Assembly: GCA_025529335.1 (NCBI GenBank)
Contig: JAMYHX010000259.1
Coordinates: 1-58,834, forward strand
Origin: Rhizopus sp. PT2906
Taxonomy: Eukaryota; Mucoromycota; Mucoromycetes; Mucorales; Rhizopodaceae
Reading direction: 5' to 3'
DNA length: 58,834 nucleotides
The notes beneath the pieces are model-generated. The model did not search any database. It saw only the letters and a program-made list of their open reading frames with translations, and was not told where the DNA came from. The position numbers and the translations under genes were made by a program. How positions within the stretch are numbered: the first letter of the stretch is position 1; every line of letters starts with the position of its first letter. Shown piece after piece: positions 10,941-22,104 of this stretch.

Positions 10941-10941
10941 A

Positions 10942-12632
10942 TCACTTTTGTTGCTGTTCAAAAATCTTTTGTTCACATTGCTCAATAGTTGCGAGATTGG
11001 ATCCCATCTTGTTCATTGTTTCTTGATATTCATCTTCTTCCACTGAGTCATATACGATACCTCCTCCAGCTATGTTACACATGTTTAACAAGCCATAACC
11101 CATGAAGCATATATATATATATAAAAGTATATACATTACCTTGTAAGTAAGCAACACCATCCTTGAAGAGCATGGTACGAATAGCTATACATGTGTCCAT
11201 ACCTCCAGAGTAATCAAAGTGGCCCACTGAACCAGCATAAACGCCTCTCTTTTCCTTTTCTAATCCTCGAATTAACTCCACGGCTCTAATCTTGGGGGCA
11301 CCCGACACAGTACCGGCAGGGAAGATGGCACGGAACGCATCAAAGGGTGTTTTGTCCTCTCGAAGCTCGCCCGATACATTTGAGACAATATGCATGACAT
11401 GTGAATAATACTCGATTTGCATCAGCTTATCGACCTTGACTGTCTCTGGCTTACAGATACGATTGATATCGTTACGTCCGAGATCGACCAACATGACATG
11501 CTCAGCAATTTCCTTGGGATCCTTCAAGAGATCTTCTGCCAAGGATTTATCCTCTTCTGGGGTCTTTCCTCGCTTTCGTGTGCCGGCAATAGGATGAGTG
11601 AAGGCAATACGATCCTGGACCTTAGTCAGCATCTCGGGTGAAGCACCTACAAGAGTGAATTCCTTAAGGTTCATGTAAAACATATAGGGTGAAGGGTTTA
11701 ATGATCTCAAGTGACGATACACATTGAACGGATGCAAATCTGTAGGACGTGCGAGTCGCTGAGAGGGCACTGCTTGAAAGATATCGCCTTCTTTAATATG
11801 ATGTTTCAGCGAGCTAACAAATCCCATGTATCCTTCCTTGCCCACATTTGAAATAGCTTGCTGACCGAGGGTCGTAATCGGACCTTGGGCTACGGAGGGT
11901 ATATGATCGTCGTGAAGTAGTGTCAGCGTTGTCTCGATCTCTTCAGCCGCCTTTCTGTATTCTCTTTCCACTTCTTTGGGATCTTTGACGTCGCTTCTAA
12001 AATGAGATACAACATTGACCACATGACGTACACGATCAAAAATGACAAGTGTATCGCACATCATGAAGATAGCGTCCGGGATGCCGAGCGGATCGGCCAA
12101 GTCGCCCTTGATGCTTGGTTCAAAATATTGAAAACAGTCAAAGCCAACGTAGCCAACAGCGCCACCTAATATCGGGGGGGGGAGCGATCAGTAACTGATG
12201 TTCAATATACACATGTATATATATATATATACATACCAGTAAAGCTAGGAAGGCCGGGTATCTTGACATATCGAATGCTAGATAATTCTTTTTCGATAGG
12301 AATCAAGGGATCGCCTTGACAGGCTTCATTAGCACCCACTTTGATAAGTTTATAAGGATCTATTGAGGGATTATAAGCAACATGTTGCGTTCTTGTTTGC
12401 TTTGTGTGTATTCTATACCAGAGCCAATAAAAGAGTATCTGCTGATGTTCTCTCCTCCTTCTACAGATTCAAACAGAAATGAATAATCGCAGCGATCGGC
12501 TACTTTGAGATAGGCAGATACGGGTGTCAACAAGTCTGCTTCTAATTCGGCGTAAATAGGAATCGTGTTGCCAGCATCGTTTGCTACAAGTTCCTGAACT
12601 TGTTCAAGTGTAGGTTTTAACTTTAAGGTCAT
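10942..12632 (-). CDS. TRP2: Anthranilate synthase component I
   Basis: Converts chorismate plus ammonia (from the glutamine amidotransferase partner) to anthranilate, the first committed step of tryptophan synthesis. Four exons on the minus strand: 12419-12632, 12237-12359, 11140-12165, 10942-11069; 496 residues. The N-terminal domain contains SFLFESVEGGENISRYSFIG, the LLES-type feedback-inhibition loop. The chorismate-binding domain shows HIKEGDIFQAVPSQR (about 230-245), FTHPIAGTRKRG, LVDLGRNDINRI, FPAGTVSGAPKIRA and QAGGGIVYDSVEEDEY at the end. All active-site segments look intact, so the enzyme should be functional. It is separate from the amidotransferase, which is not in the window. A TGAGTCA site about 100 bp upstream fits amino-acid general control. 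Exon 4 starts after a 70-nt AT-rich intron. Confidence 0.95.
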
Positions 12633-12638
12633 GTTGCG

Positions 12639-12666
<28 letters not shown>
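12639..12666. repeat. (TA)14 microsatellite in the TRP2 leader
   Basis: Fourteen TA units begin 7 bp upstream of the TRP2 start codon. They occupy most of the 5' UTR or core promoter. Confidence 0.85.
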
Positions 12667-12669
<3 letters not shown>

Positions 12670-12731
12670 AGGGAAAAGGGAAAAAGCTAGAGCTGTCTTT
12701 CTTTTTAAAGATTTACCCGGTTTGGATAAAA

Positions 12732-12738
12732 TGAGTCA
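12732..12738 (-). promoter_or_regulatory. Gcn4/CpcA-type site TGAGTCA upstream of TRP2
   Basis: A perfect TGASTCA element lies 100 bp before the TRP2 start. This is the binding site of the bZIP general amino-acid-control factor (Gcn4 in yeast, CpcA/CPC1 in moulds), which activates tryptophan genes under starvation. The 12633-13019 gap holds nothing else I can call except a CACGTGACGTG cluster near 12761-12771 (E-box/CRE-like). Confidence 0.5.
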
Positions 12739-13019
12739 TTTCGAATGCCTGCTTCATGCGCACGTGACGTGTCAGCACAGATAAGGGGACACACAGCCTG
12801 TCGATCACATTCATAATAAACTAACAATTAAAGTCATTAATTAGAAAAAGATACAACTTTAGGTTCAACATGCTCACAGTACATGAACAAGTTGTACGGT
12901 TGGAAGGAAATAAGGCCGATGTTGTTTGATAAATGATAAAGGCTGAGAATAAATAAGATGAACGAGATTGACTCATCAAGTGTGCCTTTAATTTCTATAA
13001 AATATTAAATAAAATGTCT

Positions 13020-16000
13020 CTATGCGTCTTTTTGTTTGGCTTCATGCGCTGATATAAGCTGTGAAGTCAAAATAGGATGTGGTATATGATTCTTTTCTTT
13101 TACAACAGGCGGTGATAATATTTCCTGCGGTGTATGGATGAAGGGCGGTGTCTCTAGGGTGGGTGATGAATAAGACCAGTGCATGCCGATTTGATGGTTG
13201 GTATTATTAGTAAATGGCAGATCATTGAATTGTTTGATACACCGTATGATAGATTCTCTCGTCACTGGTTTACTAAGGACGTCGTCAAATATTTTTGTCA
13301 AATGAAATGTTCGTTCATAAGCCGTGAATGCAATAATGGGTGTGCTTCGATTGATGTTATTGGTAGATTTGATCATTCGCGCTGAAGCTTCACCATCGAC
13401 TAGAAATAAAGTGTGAGCTATTGTCTGTAGTTTATCCTTTTTCCTACTTACTTATTGGCATCCGTATATCCATAAAGATAAAATCAAATATCACCTTGTC
13501 GCCCATAGCATATCGAATTGCCTCTGCGCCGTTCCGAGCAACAACACACCGACAGTGCAGAGATTTGAGTATGGTCTCTAGTATTTTGCAACTTATTGGA
13601 TTATCATCCGCGATTAGGCAGTCGAATGACCTGGTTTCTTTAAAATCTGTATCATGACTACAATCAAGAGGATGCATTGATGTAGGCAATAAAGATACCA
13701 TGCTACTTCCATGATCTGGAGGTTCATCATGCGGTTGATGTTCAAATGTCCTGTTAGAAAACGAGACGGATCGTGTTCGCTTTAGAGTAAAGCCGTGATC
13801 TTCTACAGATGTCTTTTTTACTTTTTCTAGTTGTGGATTAGATACATCTGCTGATCGACGTAGTGATATGGAGGGCCTTGAAGAGATAGAGGGTGACATT
13901 GTGAGTGGTGGGGTGTTGGGTAAAGAGATCGATATGTTTTGTGATTCAAGAGCGTCTATAATTGAATGTCTCTTTACATCTAGTGGCAGTTTCAAATTGT
14001 CTGTAGCTGCTGCCGCGACACTTTCGCTTCTAATCTTTTTAATTGCTTCTTCGTTTGCTTTCTCTAAAAGCGGTAAGTTCTTGTAAACGAATGTTCCGAA
14101 ATCAGCATCATTTGTAATATGCGGGCGTCCTTCATCGTCTTCCTGCTGGTTAATCAAGCTAGTCTTTTCCGGATTCTGCTCTACAATAATAGCTTTCGCT
14201 CGTTTCACCTCTTCCAACACAAGATGCTCGACGTCCTCAGGCATGAGCATCGAAGCTCCTCTTAAATCAAAATAATCCGTATCTTCTTCGCTTAGAGGTT
14301 GTGGTATGAATGAAGGTACTTCTGATAGCAAATTGTCCCAATCGAGTCCCTTGAAAAACGGATGATTGCGTACTTCATCTGCGCCATTTCGGCCAAGTCG
14401 CTGGTTAGGATCTGGTGTGAGCAGTCGTTCGATAAAATCGCGTGCTTCAGGGGGAATGCTAATCTCGTCTTCGTGCCAATCAATGGCGCCTGATAAAATG
14501 TTTTCAAATACCTTGTCGGGTGTCTCTGCATGGAAAGGTGGGTATCCAAACAGAAATTCATAACAAATCACGCCAAGAGCCCACCAATCGACCATGGAGT
14601 CCTGGCTCGTGCCCAAAATGCTTTCTGGTGCCAAATAATCAGGTGTGCCAACCATGCCTTCCTGCTTTTCTCCATCTATAGGAAAAATCCCAGGTGTTGT
14701 TCGTCCGGAAAGTAAGCCCGAATTAGTTCGCTGTCGATGAAGCTTTACACCGAACCCATCATCACTGATATTGCTAGAGGCGTCTTGCAGGAACGGACTG
14801 ATAGATGTCAAGCTGCTGGGTTCTCCTCCTGATGTTGAACTGGCAAGTGACCCACGTCGGTGCCGGTCTTGATCAAATAAAAAGTTAAAGTATGTGTTCT
14901 TGTAAAATGCGCCAGAAGGAGAAGCGGACGAAACTGAAGGTGATCTAGGAGGAGTCCCACAATGAGACTGTGAAGGCGAGCAAAAGGTCAAAGGACCATT
15001 ATGAAGTTCGTCTCTAACTCGACGGTCCAAGAAACCAACACGGGACAAACCAAAGTCAGTCAACTTTAAATGTCCATTTTGATCAATGAGTAAATTATCC
15101 GGCTTTAGGTCCCTAAAAGAAACCATCAATATATATAAAAGGGGTTTCTTTAGTAATATCTACCTGTGAATGATGTTTTTACTATGTAAATAAGAAAGTC
15201 CCAAAGTAACTTCGGCTAAATAGTTGCGAGCCCAATCATAGGGTAAGCTGCCCATGACTTTGATCAGTGAAGAACAATCACCGCCATTTAAATACTCCAT
15301 GACCAGGTACAGGTAATCTTTTGACTGAAAAGTATAGTATAGCTTAGCCACATATGGACTGTCTGTCTGTGCTATCATGATCATTCTTTCGGCCTTGACG
15401 TTGGTTACTTGATTCTTTGCAATCATATCCGACTTCTTGAGGAATTTAATTGCATAATAATCTCCGGTAATTCTCTTTTTGGCCAGAAAGACAGAACCAA
15501 AGGCACCTTTGCTGATTGGCTTGATTATCTCATAATCCTTAATGCTAGGAGGTGTAGATCTACTTCCGGCGATAGGGGCGGGTAAAGGAGAGCACGGTGA
15601 TTTTCCTGCTTCCTGCTGTTGAATTCTATGAGGTAAACTGCCCTTTCTCGACATCTGTTGATCGCTAAAGGACTTGGGTGAGGCCAGAGGCGTGCCAATA
15701 AATTCAGTCGCGATTAGATCCATTGAGCGAATAGTATTGTCTTGAGAGATATTGGGTGATTTTGGAGCAACTTTGCCACGTTTGCCTTTTGATTTCCATT
15801 CTCTGATTTTCTTGAAGATACTCTTTTTTAAATTTTGTCCGCCTTCTTTTGGTTTCTCGCCAGTTGCAGTGAGAGGCTCAGCGGCTGAACATGACTTCTT
15901 GACGGGACATTTATCCGTTGATTCTTTTGTGGTATAGTGAACAGTTTCGTTTTCTTGAGCCACAAATTCAGACCAGTTCTCATTGTGTATGACCTGTTGC

Positions 16001-18526
16001 TGAAAGTTCTTTTTTATACGCTCATTGTAGTCTAAGCGATCCTGCATGCGATTGACAGCATCTACCTTGGCTTGAATGATGGATTGTATATCGGCTATAA
16101 GGGACTGTATGTCTGAATCATCTGTCAGAGGAGGTGTCCAGTAGAGAATTTCAATTGTTTTTGATTTGATAACAAAGAGCTCTTCATCTGATTGATCCGA
16201 AGGAGTTTTTAAAGAGATGGCAACGTTCATTATGTCCAATAGTGATTCATATTTCTCAATTTCAGCCTTCTTTTGATCAATATGACCGAGATCATCAAAC
16301 ATGATTTCGTTTAGAGAATTGTCTATAGAGATGACAGTTTGATTTTCCAGATCGTGAAGCTCATTCACAGTGACATCGCGTAGGCTCTGGACGTACTGTC
16401 GAAGCTCCGCTAAGCTATCGTCACAATGTACTACGTCCATCTCGGCTCGGTGAATTTCTACACAGAGCTCTGAATGCTGCTCGAAAAAGGCAGCGACGAC
16501 CCATTTTTCACAAATACGACACAATTCAGGTGGAAGATTCATTAACGATTCAAAACAAGAGCGCTGGCCTGATAAAGAGGAAGAGGATAAAAAAACTCCC
16601 CTTTTCATTTTGGCCGGTAATAAAGAGTCCTCTTTTTCAGTGGGTAAATGGAGCGACGGCTCTTTTGGTTTGATGACCCACATCGTATGGCTCGCTTCTC
16701 CTGTAACTCGATTACGCATGAGCATCCCCTTGCCTTCCATTTGAATAGGTTTCTTGTTGTCACTTGTAATCACACGAAATGTCACTTCGGCAGTTTTTGT
16801 GTTATCGGTCAGCATTTCATTCGTGGCTATTGTAAATACATTCCTATCTTCTGCCAGTAACAGCTGCGATATGTTTAAGCCAATCATAGATTGAGCTTCA
16901 GTGCTTGAAAAAAGGGGGTTAGTTACTATTTTTAGCACCTTAACTGCACAAAGATTACCCTATTACATCATGCCATACTTGACTAAGGTACTGAACAGTA
17001 GGTGAGGAGAGTGACAGTTCCATGACAATTGTACTACTTTGTCCTACTTTGGCTTCTTCCTGAAGTTGACATTGTATAACGTCCTCCTGAGTTGACACAG
17101 GCTTCAACAGAGGGCTCGTGCTCAGCCCTTGTTCAGCCTGCCACCACTCGATCACACGATTGAGTGCAGCAATAGACAGTAGTAGTCTGACATGCCATTC
17201 TCTGCACGGCCAATCTTTATTGACTTCCCACTGTTTTCCAATTGCTTGTATCTTGGAAACAAGCTCGGCACAGAGATGTCTGTTTTCCAAAAATACGTCT
17301 AGGTCTGTGTCCAAGGCATACTGTGCATAACCAATGAGGTCCTGCAAGGTTACTATGAAGGGCGTGGGATGATAAATGTCTTCAGAAGGTGCTACAGTTT
17401 GATTCGTATCACTTGACAGCGTGATACGTTCGTCAATGATGTCTTGTTTGATAGTCATCAGATCATGTTCGACATACTCATTCAAGCCATCAATGATTCT
17501 TCGCAGCTCCAAGCTGCATGCTTGTTTTGCTGACTGAAGTTTAAATTTTGTAGCATTGCCTGGGTAAATATTTGCGGCATTTACACTTTTTCGTTTATCC
17601 AGAAAGGTTTCAGTAAAATTGGAATTGTGCTTGATTGAGTGGCTAGCAAAGGACGAAGAGCTGTAAGAAGGTGCTCTAAGGGATTCCTGTTGCTGTTGCT
17701 GCTGTTCTTTCAGTGAATCTTCTTCGGCAGGGAAAGTATAGGTTGTATAACAAGTGTCGTTATCTGCATGAAAAATAGTTTGATCTTTTCTCCAATCACA
17801 CCATTCTGGTTCAAATGGGATAGACCATCTTTGTACCTTGGTTAACCGAGATATGTCCACTTGATCCATAAAATGATGGCGGTGTTGATAGTTTGACGAA
17901 AAGTAACTGGTGGAAGGCGCACTTTGACAAACTATAGAATGAAAAAAAAGGTATTAATTTATTTTGTAAGAAACAGGGAAAAAAGGGTAAATTTAATAAA
18001 AGAATGATCTTTACGGGTAAAATAGTCATCCAATTCACAATCTGTTTCTATGGGAACTGATGTGCAACCAAAAAACTTGCTATAGTGACCTAGATTTTCG
18101 TCATTCTTATCAGTGTTACCATGTTTAGCATCATCTGGGGCGTTTAAAAATAAAGAAGGATAAACATGAAAGTGCTGTTCTTTAGTTGAATCGAATTGGG
18201 CTTTATTTAATACTGGGACAGACTCTTTATAGTCTGAAAGGGACGACCTGCGCCTTTGCTTATGGCCTACCCAATTAATTAAAGACTGTTTGATTCATAC
18301 TGATAATGAGCAAACCTCTTAGATCCTCAAAGGTAGATAAAACACTGATATTGTCTGTAAATGTTGAAGATACTGAAGGATCTCTTTGGTGTGGTACGTC
18401 TTTATCCCTTTGATCATAATTTTCTTGTGGTTGATTATCCAGCTGATGTATAGCTTTAATGGTACTTAGTCCATGGTGAATAAGTGATAGTTGTTTACTT
18501 CTTTGATTATTGCTACTATCCGTCAT
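13020..18526 (-). CDS. RIM15: Rim15-type kinase: PAS, AGC kinase and response-regulator receiver
   Basis: Nutrient-signalling kinase that drives quiescence and is restrained by PKA/TORC1. Six exons on the minus strand: 18316-18526, 18015-18266, 16959-17931, 15164-16903, 13452-15112, 13020-13399; about 1738 residues. Order: Ser/Gln-rich N-terminus; a PAS-like domain from about residue 480; a C2HC finger (CRICEKW...HSELC); a coiled region; the kinase from about 933 (ISKGAFGSVFLAKK, catalytic HRDLKPDN, DFGLS). A long insert precedes the activation segment GTPDYLAPE, as in Rim15/Cek1. The receiver (about 1573-1690) has ADD acid pocket, FMDIRMP phospho-Asp and LSKP Lys. The start is MTDSSNNQ; upstream in-frame codons translate a T/C promoter tract. 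The exon 3/4 intron (ACTAAC branch, then C5T6CAAG) removes a 55-nt stretch that is also partly open and coding-like, which I treat as chance. Confidence 0.9.
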
Positions 18527-20479
18527 TGAGTGATGATATAATTGTTGTTGAAGTAGATAAAAAAAGAAAAAGAAAGAAAAATGAAAAAAAGGGGGGAAGA
18601 AAAGCAAAAAGAGCAGAAAGGGGGGAATAGCATAAACATTTTCTTTACTCTATCACTTCTGTCTCTGCCTGTCTTTCTGCCTCCTACTTTAGTGTAAAAT
18701 TAATCTGATTGGTTCATTTATTCTGCATAAGGACTATTTTTATTGTTAAACAAATACCCATTGCTTCGTGTTTCATCCTTTATTTTTTACAAGTGTTCCT
18801 TATGATAACTTCTCTATCTAAAGTTGAATTTATTACCTTTAATAAAAGAATATTATATGAAAGTACTATGGCAGGCCATTCTACTGTATTTTTATCAATT
18901 ATTGACGTTGATTTTATAAAATGATTTTGTATGTAAAGTATTATTGTCATCAATAAAGTAGATGATATTATGTCAAAAACGAAAATATGTAGAAAAAAAA
19001 AGGGGGAAAGTGTGCTAGTATTGGAACATATATTCTAATACTAGCTTTACTTCCCACCGAGACTTTTGCCGAGGTGCATCTTGGAGAAGGTAACGATAAA
19101 TTCCCAGAGTAATTTAAAGGATACAGAGAATCTAGAGCATGAGAAGAGGCAATTGGGGGAGGGACTTCAAAGACACACCAGAAAGCAAAAAGGGCGGGAC
19201 AAGCGAGTCAGAGCAAGGACCATGAGAACAGATAAGCTTTGATTTGTGAACTTTTGGACACTCAGAGAGATATATCGTATTTCTATGTTTATATTGAAGA
19301 AGATTATACACCTTTTGACATAATATAATCAAAATATATTTCGTGCACAAGCCAGAGTCATCTTAAATATTAACATATGCTTCTCTTAAACCCACAGCAC
19401 TGATTCATAACATTTATATTCTGTAGTAACTGAAGATGCATTATATCTAATATGCAATTGGTTGACAACATTTATTTTTGTATTTGAATATCAATTTCCT
19501 TTTTGCCACGGATCTATTTCTTTTCTCTGTTCATAAATCATTTATTCCATCTACTTGTCCTTTTATGTTCCAGAGCTAAAGCCATCTGTTCATCGACAAG
19601 ATGACATTGATGACGAAAACAGGTTCCATTTAATCCAGCTCATGTGCCAAGGATTGAAAGAGCACGATCTTTATTAAATAAGGTTTTCGTTTCCGTTCGT
19701 TCAAATGCAAATGATCCTTTCTCGGAAAAGAGACACAGAGGAAACGAAGAACTACTTGAAAGCTTAGACGTAAATGGAAATACACAATGTAAGGACGTTA
19801 ATGTCATTTCTTGATTTGTGTATATCAAGGATTTTTTTAGCAATGTTACATATCGCTACAAACAAATATGTGCCCTGTAGTGTTAGATTATGCTTGTCTA
19901 ACAACAGATCAGAGCGATTTGAAGATATTCTTAGAGAAAGTTTGAAAAATAGGGTTTATTAAAAGCAATTGTTAACTACTCCTAATAGGACAAACCAGAA
20001 TATAGAGGTGATTATTTTTGAAAACTTGCCCTATAGTAATAGTATCAAAATGTTTGAAAGGAAAGGGACGTTAAATAGCCCTTCAAGTCTAGACCTTATA
20101 AATAAAAGCCAAATGACTTTGCTCATAACCTTCATACTTCAAAACCTTATAATTATTTGAATATTGCAGGATATAAGACAGTTTCTAAGAAATTTCATAT
20201 CTGAATTCATAATCTTCATTGTTCATTCGCATCTTGCCTGAACTACGCTTTTATCATTTCTTTTAAGACTAGATACCTCTTTTCGCTTCGATCTATCCTG
20301 GACAAACAACTATGTATAAAGACATCACGTGCCCTTTATGGTCTTTGTATTGTATCATCACGCAAACAAAAACCTAGACTTGAATAGAGCTTTCAGCCTC
20401 ACTGTTGTATCACATTAAAAATGATTTTTAAATTTTAATTTTCCTCTTCTTCTCTTTTGACTCATACTCCTTCTATTGA
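18527..20479. other. Long intergenic stretch with coding-like fragments
   Basis: No gene can be supported. It includes the T/C-rich RIM15 promoter (about 18540-18640, on the minus strand). At 19570-19810 two overlapping plus-strand frames have protein-like composition: ELKPSVHRQDDIDDENR up to a TAA at about 19675, then PFNPAHVPRIERARSLLNK in another frame to about 19810. This looks like a broken old coding sequence of unknown family. The remainder is AT-rich and featureless. Confidence 0.35.
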
Positions 20480-22012
20480 ATGTCAAAGCCAAGGATAATT
20501 GGCGAATTAGCCATTGTTGCTTATAAAGCAGTAAGATACTTTAATATTACCTTTTATAAAATAGACGAACTCACTAAGCAATTAGCGAGATCTACCCAAT
20601 CGCGAAGTACACAGATGCAACTCTTGGCAAATAAAAGGTTGAGCTCATCTCTCTTTTTTTTTATGTATAATAGATTGTCGGTAAACAAGATCCCTTTGTC
20701 GTATTTCGCTTGGGCGAAAATGTAAGAAAGACAAAGACTGACTATAGAGGGGGCCAGCATCCTCTTTGGGATGATCAGGTATATCGTATTACACAAAGGC
20801 TATGTGAATGGGTAGTAATGATGTAAATACAATATAAAGGTCAACATGCCTATTCCTGAAAAGAAGAACAAGATGGTTGTTCAAATCTATGATGAAGATT
20901 CAAAAAGAGAGGAATTAATTTCCGAGTGTGATTTGGATATATCCAAAGTGCTAGAAGAAGGAGAGCACGATGGTAACGGAATATAAAGAAAAAGAAGAAT
21001 AGTAATTGACGTATATTTAGGCTGGTTTCCTTTACAGTACAAAGGCCGACCTGCAGGTGAAATTTATTTAGAAATGACATTTTATTCTGCGGTAAGATAG
21101 GAAAAACTGTACCTGACTTGAAGCTCATCTTTTATCCTCTAGGCTCCACCACCAAAAAGACAGCCCACGCGTTATGGAATGCGGCCCAAGCAACACGGAG
21201 GATACGCTCCTCCCGTACCCAACGCTGGTCATCCAGCACAGCATTACCCCTACCACCCAGCACAGCCATCCAATGCTAGACCACTTCCACCTGCTCCTGC
21301 TGAATCACATTCAACGCCTACGAGCCACCTTGGTCAATATCCACCAACACACCCACCTGTACAGCCATCTCCCTATACTGGTGCTTATCCTCCACCTGCA
21401 CCAACGTCTTCTATGTCATCGGGATCTCAGCTTCCATCTGGCAGACCTGCATCATACGCTGGTCCTCAAAGCGTCAGCCATATCAATAGGCCTACTTCCC
21501 CACCTACCGGCACACCCAACCCAAACAATCATTTGGCTCCTGGGGCTGGACATGCTCCTCTCTTGTCTTCACCTTACAACCCCTCTGCCACTATCAGTTC
21601 AGGCGCGTCTTCTCACTCTAATTATGGCAAGTATATGAATAATGGTGTATCATCAAATAATAATTCTATTACAGGTTACCCACCTTCTAATCATGGAGGC
21701 TATCCACCTTATCCAAACAACAGCAACAATAATAACAGAAATAGCTATCCTCCACAGACAAACAGCCCTTATCCACCCTATCCGCCTTCCAACAACCAAT
21801 TCCACATGTTTCCTGAGCCCCAACAATTCCCTCACGGTGGCGGCTATCCTCCTCAGCAAGCCGATCCATTGGGAACACCATTTGCTGCTCATCAAGGAAG
21901 CTTTTATTCACCTAATCCAGGAAATTACCCTCCTCGTCCTTACCCTCCTCAACATCAAAACATGGGCGGATACCCTCCACAACATTCCAACAATGGATAT
22001 CCACCTTATTAA
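20480..22012 (+). CDS. C2-domain protein with a Pro/Tyr-rich YPP-repeat tail (Inn1/Fic1-like architecture)
   Basis: Six exons: 20480-20530, 20586-20606, 20674-20778, 20840-20972, 21021-21091, 21143-22012; 416 residues. The C2 domain (about 1-125) reads GELAIVAYKA, then micro-exon RDLPNRE, then IVGKQDPFVVFRLGE and GGQHPLWDDQ, followed by VQIYDEDSKREELI and EIYLEMTFYSA. The calcium-ligand Asp pattern (KQDPF, YDEDS) looks largely kept. The tail (about 127-416) is Pro/Gly/Tyr/Asn/His-rich with many GGYPPYP-type repeats and PPP motifs, suited to SH3/WW binding. An N-terminal C2 plus a PXXP tail is the plan of cytokinesis proteins Inn1 and Fic1, but similar C2-YPP proteins occur elsewhere, so the function is inferred. 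The 21-nt exon 2 is needed to complete the C2 loop. Ends 92 bp from the convergent next gene. Confidence 0.82.
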
Positions 22013-22104
22013 AAAAAAAAAAAAAGTGGGGCAATTCGAAGTAGTTTATTATTATATTATTACGAGTATTTTATAAAGTGACAAAAATTTGATACAATAT
22101 ATTT

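Noticed and set aside
16904..16958. Apparent coding extension VLKIVTNPLFSS before RIM15 exon 4
   Set aside because: It would need a 1-nt shift from the preceding exon. A canonical 55-nt intron (GTAATC, ACTAAC branch, pyrimidine tract, CAAG) removes it with matching phases.
18527..18607. N-terminal extension of RIM15 with a Phe-rich hydrophobic segment
   Set aside because: It is translation of the T/C promoter tract; no signal peptide is expected for a Rim15 kinase.
21653..21911. Minus-strand frames inside the C2 protein tail
   Set aside because: Antisense to the Pro/Tyr-rich repeats; Trp/Arg/Cys-rich composition without homology.
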